Shown: one piece after another, positions 1 to 4,616 of the stretch
Layout: the number at the start of each line of letters is the position of its first letter
How positions within the stretch are numbered: the stretch's first letter is position 1
Assembly (NCBI GenBank): GCA_003663695.1
Contig: QMUB01000108.1
Location: forward strand, 1-5,245
From: Thermococci archaeon
GTDB lineage: Archaea > Methanobacteriota_B > Thermococci > Thermococcales > Thermococcaceae
Length of the DNA: 5,245 nucleotides
Reading direction: 5' to 3'
Made by a program: the position numbers and the translations under genes
Notes under the pieces: generated by a model
Seen by the model: the letters and a program-made list of their open reading frames with translations, nothing else
Database searches by the model: none
What the model was told of the DNA's origin: nothing

Positions 1-240
1 CTTAGAAAGGGTTTCTCCCATGTAAATTCTTTTTTTATCGAGCTTTTCTCCCTTTTCACAGAGCCCCCCGACCTGCCTTTTCCTTTCTTCACTCTCGATT
101 ATCACAAAATGCCACGGCTGGGCGTTCATTCCGGAAGGTGCTTCCTTTGCGGTTTCTATAGCTTTTCAGAGCTACTGCTTTGGGGTCTCTTTTTTGAATT
201 TCCGGACAGTTTTTCTTCTTTTTGCGAGATCGAGTATCAT
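1..240 (-). pseudogene. Nitroreductase-family flavoprotein, 5' part, interrupted by two in-frame stops
   Basis: This is the N-terminal part of an FMN-dependent nitroreductase-family oxidoreductase, cut by the left window edge. From the ATG at 238-240 the frame reads MILDLAKRRKTVRKFKKETP, whose RRKTVRKF is the family's N-terminal FMN-phosphate-binding region. It then meets TAG (172-174) and, two codons on, TGA (166-168). The same frame continues open for 55 codons to base 1 and contains APSGMNAQPWHFVI, the conserved second FMN-contacting motif. A GGTG ribosome-binding site at 247-250, six bases ahead of the ATG, supports this start. Removing one base from the T4 run (163-166) and adding one to the G4 run (182-185) would give an open reading with PKAVALKAIETAKEAPSG. 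It may therefore be a genuine pseudogene or a sequence with two indel errors. The family is clear; the substrate is unknown. It lies 147 bp downstream of the metallo-beta-lactamase gene on the same strand. Confidence 0.8.
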
Positions 241-387
241 AATCAGCACCACATGGACTTGAAGAGGATGAAGAAAAACTTTTCTCAAGTATGTCTCAGA
301 GCCGCTTGGAATTATCTGTGGCAAAAGCGACATTTTTATGGATAGCCACCCGGCAAATCTCCTTTCTTCATAGAACATGGAATCACA
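241..387. other. Intergenic spacer between nitroreductase and MBL genes
   Basis: These 147 bases separate the stop of the metallo-beta-lactamase gene from the nitroreductase start. I see no RNA gene and no convincing protein. A frame in phase with the nitroreductase stays open back to an ATG at 378, but its translation resembles no family I know and the GGTG at 247-250 argues for the later start. A small inverted repeat (272-285, AGAAAA-AC-TTTTCT) gives a GTTTTTCTTC stretch on the minus strand and could help end the upstream transcript. A weak TATA-like CATAAAAA (minus strand, about 333-341) might serve the nitroreductase. Both regulatory readings are guesses. Confidence 0.35.
247..250 (-). 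promoter_or_regulatory. Ribosome-binding site of the nitroreductase gene
   Basis: On the minus strand GGTG is followed by six bases (CTGATT) and then the ATG at 238-240. GGTG is the core Shine-Dalgarno motif used by the other genes here. It supports translation starting at 240 even though the frame is open further upstream, back to 378. Confidence 0.55.
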
Positions 388-1134
388 TCAGACATAGAAG
401 AGCATGCCATCATATGCTACAAGAACTTTTCCATTATAATTCTTCCTGACGTATTCAGCCAGTTGGAGGAATGGCAAATTTTTGTGGGAGATATGGGATA
501 AGACAACTCTATCAGCAAATTTTATGCCTATCTCTGCACTCTCGTCGATGTTGCTGTGGTACGGGTCATCGATGTTGGGAGCGTACGTTCCATCCATTAT
601 CGCAAGGCGGAGGTGCTTTTTCTTCAGAAATTCGAATGTTTCCTCGGGTAATCCTTTGCTGTCATAGAGGAGAGCCACGGCTTTATCATCTTCCTCAATC
701 AGATACCCGAGAGTCTCTATCTGGTGGTTGAGCTTTAATGCTGTGATTTTAAGAGAATCCACCTTCAAACGATCGCCCGCTTCTATGAAGTTTACCTCAA
801 TATTCTTTGGGTCATGAACCATTAAGTCATCCGCATTTCCCTTTGGAGCGTAGAGTTTTGTTCTTTGGGCGATCCAGCGCAGTTTGTACAGCCCATATAT
901 GTGATCGTGATGCCAGTGAGTGAGAAATATGGCCTCCAGGGGTATATGAAGGTGATCTCTCACATCCGTGCCAACGTCAAAGAGCACGGCTTTACTGTTT
1001 TTTGTTATTATAGCCAGTGTAGAGGGTTTTCTCCTTGCGAAGCCAAGTTTTCTTGCTTCGTTACATGTCTCACACGTGCACAGATGGGCGGGGATGCCCT
1101 CGCTTCCTCCCGTTCCTATGAAATAGACTATCAT
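388..1134 (-). CDS. PhnP-like metallo-beta-lactamase-fold phosphodiesterase
   Basis: A complete 248-residue cytosolic hydrolase of the metallo-beta-lactamase superfamily, closest in layout to PhnP, a cyclic-phosphate phosphodiesterase. Visible landmarks are GTGGSEGIP at the N-terminus (residues 7-15); the metal motif HWHHDH (H73, H75, D77, H78); LNH with H137; LLYDSKG with D158; and LSHISH with H214 and H217. These supply two catalytic metal sites. The C19-x-C21-x2-C24 cluster plus H217 matches, in order and spacing, the structural zinc site I recall for E. coli PhnP. H193 sits about where PhnP has its proposed catalytic histidine. Length is normal for the family. The ATG at 1134 is fixed by GGTGA just upstream and a good promoter. 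No phosphonate (phn) genes are nearby, so the substrate is uncertain: a cyclic or linear phosphodiester, perhaps nucleotide-derived. Fold assignment is very secure, PhnP subfamily fairly secure, role in the cell unknown. Confidence 0.9.
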   Translation of the reverse strand: MIVYFIGTGGSEGIPAHLCTCETCNEARKLGFARRKPSTLAIITKNSKAVLFDVGTDVRDHLHIPLEAIFLTHWHHDHIYGLYKLRWIAQRTKLYAPKGNADDLMVHDPKNIEVNFIEAGDRLKVDSLKITALKLNHQIETLGYLIEEDDKAVALLYDSKGLPEETFEFLKKKHLRLAIMDGTYAPNIDDPYHSNIDESAEIGIKFADRVVLSHISHKNLPFLQLAEYVRKNYNGKVLVAYDGMLFYV

Positions 1135-1138
1135 GAAA

Positions 1139-1143
1139 TCACC
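1139..1143 (-). promoter_or_regulatory. Ribosome-binding site of the PhnP-like gene
   Basis: The minus strand reads GGTGA, four bases before the ATG at 1132-1134. The spacing is short but workable. The site lies next to the transcription start predicted from the TATA box, so the leader is very short. Confidence 0.6.
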
Positions 1144-1164
1144 AAATTAGAAAATGCCATGGAA

Positions 1165-1180
1165 GTTATAAATCTTTCAG
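1165..1180 (-). promoter_or_regulatory. BRE/TATA promoter of the PhnP-like gene
   Basis: The minus strand carries CTGAAAGA (1173-1180, resembling the purine/A-rich TFB recognition element) followed directly by TTTATAAC (1165-1172), a near-consensus archaeal TATA box. Transcription starting about 25 bases downstream would fall near 1140-1147, just before the GGTGA and ATG of the PhnP-like gene. This is the clearest promoter in the window. Confidence 0.7.
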
Positions 1181-1272
1181 AAGTTTTTGAGGTTAATCTT
1201 AAAATCTCGATGCATTTCTCAAATCAACCCTTGTATTTTTCACAGTACCTCAGCGCCATCTTTTAAATCTCA

Positions 1273-1308
1273 GGTTTATCATATATGCTCTCACCAAAAA
1301 GGATTTAG
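1273..1308 (+). promoter_or_regulatory. Candidate promoter region of the Mut7-C gene
   Basis: Two TATA-like stretches lie upstream of the plus-strand gene: TTTATCATATATG at 1275-1287 and a weaker AAAAAGGATTTAG at 1296-1308. The first predicts a start near 1308-1315 with a leader of about 25-30 bases; the second predicts a start near 1328. Neither is close to consensus and a third AT-rich stretch, TTTTAAAT (1261-1268), is also possible, so the exact box is undecided. The 204-base divergent spacer (1135-1338) otherwise holds only the opposing promoter of the PhnP-like gene. Confidence 0.35.
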
Positions 1309-1331
1309 CTGAAAAAACGTAATAGATTATC

Positions 1332-1335
1332 GGTG
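1332..1335 (+). promoter_or_regulatory. Ribosome-binding site deciding the Mut7-C start
   Basis: GGTG lies three bases ahead of the ATG at 1339-1341. The GTG inside it (1333-1335) is in frame and could be taken as the start codon, but it is better read as part of the Shine-Dalgarno motif. The three-base spacing is shorter than usual, so the choice of start is probable rather than certain. Confidence 0.5.
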
Positions 1336-1338
1336 CAT

Positions 1339-1803
1339 ATGAAAGCTAAATTTATAGCGGATCTAATGCTGGGAAGGCTGAGCAGGTGGCTCCGTCTGTA
1401 CGGTTATGACACCCTCTATGGGGTTAAGGATGATGATGAAATTTTAAGGATCGCAGAAAAAGAAGGGAGGATCATTCTAACCAGAGATGAGGATTTAGCA
1501 AAGAGAGCTAGGAGGGTTATTCTAATAAAATCAAACAATTTCGAAGAGCAGGTGAAGCAGCTCATGGAGCTCGGCTTTGAATTTAATGAACTTTTTCCGG
1601 AGAATGCGAGATGTCCAAAGTGCAATGGATTGATAAAGCGTGTTAATAAGGAAGAAATAGAGAACAGGGTTCCAGAGGGTGTTTATAAAAAATACACGGA
1701 GTTTTACATTTGCACAAAGTGCGGGCAGGTTTACTGGCCGGGGAGGCAATGGGAAGAAATGGTAAAAATTGATAAAAAGCTTAGAAATCAAACCAGCGGA
1801 TGA
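1339..1803 (+). CDS. Mut7-C (PIN-like) RNase-domain protein with zinc ribbon
   Basis: A complete 154-residue protein of the Mut7-C family (formerly DUF82), predicted to be a ribonuclease with a PIN-like fold. The N-terminal half has the family signature: FIADLMLGRLSRWLRLYGYDT (residues 5-25), then DDDEIL (31-36) and ILTRDEDLAKRA (46-57). The acidic residues D8, D31-D33, D50 and D52 are the likely metal-binding catalytic set. The C-terminal part is a zinc ribbon, with C92-x2-C95 and C125-x2-C128, followed by the YWPGRQWEEM tail typical of the family. Its length is typical of stand-alone archaeal and bacterial members. The start is set at the ATG after GGTG; an in-frame GTG at 1333 would add two residues. 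It is transcribed away from the PhnP-like gene and converges on dppF, overlapping its 3' end by 16 bp. The RNase role is inferred from family predictions; the RNA target is unknown. Confidence 0.88.
   Translation: MKAKFIADLMLGRLSRWLRLYGYDTLYGVKDDDEILRIAEKEGRIILTRDEDLAKRARRVILIKSNNFEEQVKQLMELGFEFNELFPENARCPKCNGLIKRVNKEEIENRVPEGVYKKYTEFYICTKCGQVYWPGRQWEEMVKIDKKLRNQTSG
1764..1778 (-). terminator. Possible oligo-T terminator of the dpp operon
   Basis: On the minus strand two T5 runs (1774-1778 and 1764-1768) follow the dppF stop within 25 bases, inside the 3' end of the convergent Mut7-C gene. Paired U-runs of this kind fit archaeal intrinsic termination. Part of the T-richness may simply reflect AAA lysine codons in Mut7-C. 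Confidence 0.4.
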
Positions 1804-2780
1804 TGGCAGGCAACGAAATGGTTTTTACCAACTTCAATAAGCTTCGGCTCCTTTGTTTTGCATATTTCATCCGCAAAGGGGCATCTTGGATGGAAGCGAC
1901 ACCCGCTCGGAGGATTAACCGCATTCGGAACTTCTCCCGTTATCTCAATCTGTTTTCTGTGCTCTTTTCTCTTTATTATTGATGGAACCGCTTGAATTAG
2001 AGCCAAAGTGTAAGGATGCGCTGGATTTTCAAGAACCTCCTCCGTGGGCCCAATCTCCACTATCTTCCCCAGATACATCACCGCTATTCTATCGGCTATG
2101 AGCTTTCCAACTGCTATATCGTGGGTTATGAAGAGCATGCTTAAGTTATATTCCTGTTTAAAGCTCTCCAGCAGCTCAAGAATTGACGCCCTCATTGAAA
2201 CGTCTATCATAGATACGGCTTCATCGGCCACAACGAACTGCGGTTTGAGCGCCATCGCCCTTGCGATAACAACACGCTGCCTCTGACCGCCGCTTAAATG
2301 GTGGGGATATCTATCGTAAAACTCATCTTCGGGTGTTAATCCAACGCGTTTGAGCATTTTCAGGGTTATCTCCCTCGCTTCCTCTTTGGTGGCAAGTCCG
2401 TGGATAAGAAGGGGATGTGCTATGGCATCTCCAATTTTCATTCTCGGACTAAGACTGGCATAGGGATCCTGGAAGACCATCTGCATCTTTCTTCTAACCT
2501 TTCTAAGCTCTTCATCATCAAGCTTCGTTATATCCTGTCCCTCAAAGAGTATCCTTCCTTCCGTTGGTTCTATGAGCCTCAATATTGCCCTTCCTGCCGT
2601 GGTTTTACCACACCCGCTCTCTCCGATTAAAGCCAGGGTTTCCCCCCTCCCAATTTCAAAGCTTATGCCATCCACAGCTTTAACGTACTTTTGAGGTGCT
2701 TTCTTAAGTGTCTCGATGATTCCACGCTTCACGGGAAAATACTTCTTGAGATTCTCAACCTTTAGCACCACCTCACTCAT
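1788..2780 (-). CDS. dppF: Dpp/Opp-family ABC transporter ATP-binding protein (DppF-type)
   Basis: A complete 330-residue ATPase that pairs with DppD on the cytoplasmic face of the importer and powers uptake. Visible in order are Walker A GESGCGKT (53-60), Q-loop Q104 in FQDPYASLSP, signature LSGGQ (162-166), Walker B FVVADE (182-187), D-loop D193 and switch histidine H220. The SLSP after the Q-loop and the HPYTLAL stretch (255-261) mark the DppF/OppF type. The C-terminal extension (Oligo_HPY) has C294, C300, C307 and C325, the pattern that holds a 4Fe-4S cluster in characterised DppD-type ATPases. Walker B continues EAVSMID where most relatives have EPVSALD or EPVSMID; the catalytic E187 is kept. 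The start is placed at the ATG at 2778-2780 because an ideal GGAGGTG lies six bases upstream; the ATG at 2795 overlaps that motif. It overlaps dppD by 8 nt and the convergent Mut7-C gene by 16 bp. The substrate cannot be read from this subunit. Confidence 0.95.
   Translation of the reverse strand: MSEVVLKVENLKKYFPVKRGIIETLKKAPQKYVKAVDGISFEIGRGETLALIGESGCGKTTAGRAILRLIEPTEGRILFEGQDITKLDDEELRKVRRKMQMVFQDPYASLSPRMKIGDAIAHPLLIHGLATKEEAREITLKMLKRVGLTPEDEFYDRYPHHLSGGQRQRVVIARAMALKPQFVVADEAVSMIDVSMRASILELLESFKQEYNLSMLFITHDIAVGKLIADRIAVMYLGKIVEIGPTEEVLENPAHPYTLALIQAVPSIIKRKEHRKQIEITGEVPNAVNPPSGCRFHPRCPFADEICKTKEPKLIEVGKNHFVACHHPLV
1822..1826 (+). terminator. Possible oligo-T terminator of the Mut7-C gene
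   Basis: A T5 run on the plus strand lies 19 bases past the Mut7-C stop codon. Archaeal RNA polymerase commonly ends transcription at short U-runs. No hairpin is evident and the run lies inside dppF on the other strand, so this is only a candidate. Confidence 0.3.
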
Positions 2781-3750
2781 TTGGAGCACCTCCATAGGTA
2801 TGGCATGCCACGTAATGCCCTTTCTCGTATTCTATGAAAGCTGGCTCCACTGCATCACATACACCTTTTAGAGAAGCCCTATCCCTGAACAGTGGGCATC
2901 TTGGATGGAAGCGACATCCAGTCGGGGGAGTCCTTAAGTCGGGAGGATAACCAGGGATGGCTTTGATGTTCTTTTCACTCCACAGATCAGGGACGCTGCT
3001 TAAGAGCGCCTTTGTGTAGGGGTGTAGGGGATTTTCGGTTATCTGATCAACACTTCCAAACTCCATGAGCTTTCCAGCGTACATTACGGCTATCTTATCG
3101 CTCCTCTCAACGGCGAGGGATATGTCATGGGTAACGAACATTATACTCGTCCCCTCTTCCTCCTTTAGTTTATCTATTAGATCCATGATAGAATCCTGCA
3201 CAATAACGTCCAAAGCCGTTGTTGGCTCATCCGCTATAAGGAGCTTGGGCTCGAATGCCATGGCTATGGCTATGCTTATCCTCTGCCTCTGACCGCCACT
3301 GAGCTGGTGGGGATAGTATCCCAATCTATCCTCGGGAAGATTTACCCGCTTCAAAAGCTCCTTGGCTTTTTTCCATGCCTCCTTTTCATCTACTCCATGT
3401 TCACTCATGGCTTCCACTATCTGATCACCAACTTTCCTCAGGGGATCCAAGCTTGTCATTGGGTCCTGAAAGACCATGCTTATCTCCTTTCCTCTGATGT
3501 TTTTCATCTCCTCCTTGGTGAGCTTTAGCAGGTCTCTCCCTTCAAAAAGGACTTCACCTCTAACTATTTTCCCGGGCGATGGCACCAGATTCAAGATCGC
3601 ATGGGCAACCGTTGACTTTCCACTTCCGCTCTCACCCACGAAAGTTACCCATTCCTTCTTTTCTATCCCAAATGTTACATTCTCCACAGCTCTAACCGTC
3701 CCGGCTAGGGTGTAATAATAGATACTGAGATTTTTGACATCCAAAAGCAT
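2773..3750 (-). CDS. dppD: Dpp/Opp-family ABC transporter ATP-binding protein (DppD-type)
   Basis: A complete 325-residue ATPase, the partner of DppF. Landmarks are Walker A GESGSGKS (39-46), Q-loop Q95 in FQDPMTSLDP, signature LSGGQ (150-154), Walker B LLIADE (170-175) with catalytic E175, D-loop ALD (179-181) and switch H208. FQDPMTSLDP and DEPTTALD are typical of the DppD/OppD branch. The Oligo_HPY tail carries HPYTKALL (243-250) and cysteines C279, C285, C298 and C316, the probable 4Fe-4S ligands; the C285-C298 spacing (12 residues between) is longer than in DppF (6 residues). The ATG at 3748-3750 is chosen because GAGGTGA ends five bases ahead of it. The upstream in-frame GTG (3759) and ATG (3756) fall inside that motif. 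Only five bases separate it from dppC, whose stop codon is part of this RBS. Both ATPases have full catalytic motifs, so neither site looks degenerate. Confidence 0.95.
   Translation of the reverse strand: MLLDVKNLSIYYYTLAGTVRAVENVTFGIEKKEWVTFVGESGSGKSTVAHAILNLVPSPGKIVRGEVLFEGRDLLKLTKEEMKNIRGKEISMVFQDPMTSLDPLRKVGDQIVEAMSEHGVDEKEAWKKAKELLKRVNLPEDRLGYYPHQLSGGQRQRISIAIAMAFEPKLLIADEPTTALDVIVQDSIMDLIDKLKEEEGTSIMFVTHDISLAVERSDKIAVMYAGKLMEFGSVDQITENPLHPYTKALLSSVPDLWSEKNIKAIPGYPPDLRTPPTGCRFHPRCPLFRDRASLKGVCDAVEPAFIEYEKGHYVACHTYGGAPNE
2787..2793 (-). promoter_or_regulatory. Ribosome-binding site of dppF
   Basis: GGAGGTG on the minus strand, six bases before the ATG at 2780, lies within the last codons of dppD. 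It decides the start in favour of 2780 over the in-frame ATG at 2795, and it implies that ribosomes finishing dppD can begin dppF. Confidence 0.8.
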
Positions 3751-3755
3751 GCCCA

Positions 3756-3762
3756 TCACCTC
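3756..3762 (-). promoter_or_regulatory. Ribosome-binding site of dppD
   Basis: GAGGTGA on the minus strand, five bases before the ATG at 3750. Its last three bases (TGA, 3756-3758) are the dppC stop codon, a layout that favours coupled translation of the two genes. Confidence 0.8.
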
Positions 3763-4604
3763 GTTCCCAGAGATATCCTTTCACTCAAAGCCTCTCCTAT
3801 CAGGGCAAATGCCATTGCCAGAAGCATGATGGCTATTCCGGGGAAGAACACGAGCCACCAGTAGCCATCTAAGAGGAAGGGTTGACCTACCCTAAGATCA
3901 TACCCCCAATCCGGAGTTGGAGGAGTCACGGAGAGTCCAAGGAAACTCAAACCAGCTTCCGTTAGTATCGCATCGGCAACGCTTAATGTGAAGACCACCA
4001 GTATCGTTGGTGCCAAATTGGGCAAAATGTACTTCGACATGATCTCCCTATGTTTTGCTCCCACCGCCCTGGCGGCTTCAACAAAGAGCTGTCCCTTCAA
4101 GCTGAGCGTTTGCCCTCTCACCATTCTAAAATACGTGGGGACATAAACGAATGATATTGCAACCGCTGTGTTTATTGGGCTTGGTCCCAGTACGACTGCG
4201 ATGACTATTGCCAGAATCAAAGCGGGGAAGGCATAGATGCTATCCATGATGACGCTGAGCCCTCTGTCTATCTTTCCACCGTAATAACCGGATATCAAGC
4301 CCAAGGGTATTCCAATACTCATTGATAGCATTGTGGCAATGAACACCACATAGAGCACTACCCTAGAACCCCATACTATCCTCGAAAAGACATCCTGTCC
4401 CAGCCTGTTCGTGCCCATTAAATGCTGGGAGCTTGGAGGAGCAAACGAATCCGAACTCGATGCAGTGGGATCATAGGGTGCTATCAAGGGGGCAAATATT
4501 GCCATTAGAATTACAGCCAGGACTATTACAAGTCCAAAGAGCAGCATACCTCTTCCGGGCTTCTTTTCGAAGATGAAATGTGATACCTTTGTTATTAGTT
4601 CCAT
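3756..4604 (-). CDS. dppC: Dpp/Opp-family ABC transporter permease (DppC-type)
   Basis: A complete 282-residue inner permease subunit that forms the membrane channel with DppB. A short cytoplasmic N-terminus is followed by a first membrane helix (about 20-42) ending in APLIAPYDP, the hallmark of DppC/OppC. Next come the conserved HLMGTNRLGQDVFSRIVWGS region (61-80) and further hydrophobic segments near 82-106, 120-140, 143-160, 198-222 and 249-270, about six in all. The EAA loop that docks to the ATPases is clear: E176-A-A, G182, then ILPN (193-196). The C-terminal LSFLGLSVTPPTPDWG (219-234) is also diagnostic. The start is taken at the ATG at 4602-4604 because GAGGTGA ends five bases upstream; an ATG at 4646 would add 14 poorly hydrophobic residues and lie inside dppB. 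The very C-terminus, SERISLGTR, lacks the LDPR ending common in the family, a minor variation. It lies 10 bases from the dppB stop. Confidence 0.95.
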   Translation of the reverse strand: MELITKVSHFIFEKKPGRGMLLFGLVIVLAVILMAIFAPLIAPYDPTASSSDSFAPPSSQHLMGTNRLGQDVFSRIVWGSRVVLYVVFIATMLSMSIGIPLGLISGYYGGKIDRGLSVIMDSIYAFPALILAIVIAVVLGPSPINTAVAISFVYVPTYFRMVRGQTLSLKGQLFVEAARAVGAKHREIMSKYILPNLAPTILVVFTLSVADAILTEAGLSFLGLSVTPPTPDWGYDLRVGQPFLLDGYWWLVFFPGIAIMLLAMAFALIGEALSERISLGTR

Positions 4605-4609
4605 TCCTA

Positions 4610-4616
4610 TCACCTC
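4610..4616 (-). promoter_or_regulatory. Ribosome-binding site of dppC
   Basis: GAGGTGA on the minus strand, five bases (TAGGA) before the ATG at 4604. It overlaps the dppB stop codon (TGA, 4615-4617), so dppB and dppC are probably translated in coupled fashion. It rules against the longer in-frame start at 4646. Confidence 0.8.

Noticed and set aside
166..174. TAG and TGA as pyrrolysine or selenocysteine codons
   Set aside because: Both codons within nine bases, at a position with no functional need, and in a lineage not known to use either system. Indels or decay are simpler explanations.
272..285. Short inverted repeat AGAAAA-AC-TTTTCT as an operator or hairpin terminator
   Set aside because: Two-base loop and pure A/T-rich arms are weak evidence; only the resulting T-run on the minus strand is a plausible termination aid.
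109..345. Plus-strand open frame of 78 codons over the nitroreductase region
   Set aside because: It is the antisense of the conserved FMN-binding segments and shows no RBS or recognisable domain.
865..1266. Plus-strand open frame of 133 codons across the PhnP-like gene and the divergent spacer
   Set aside because: It lies antisense to a gene with unmistakable catalytic motifs, has no RBS, and its translation matches no family.
1250..1300. Possible C/D box guide RNA on the minus strand (CTGA repeated at a spacing like D' and D boxes)
   Set aside because: No matching C or C' box (RTGATGA/TGATGA) is present at the proper distances.
1430..1442. GATGATGATGA stretch resembling C boxes or a trinucleotide repeat
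   Set aside because: It codes for the conserved acidic DDDE segment of the Mut7-C protein and needs no other explanation.
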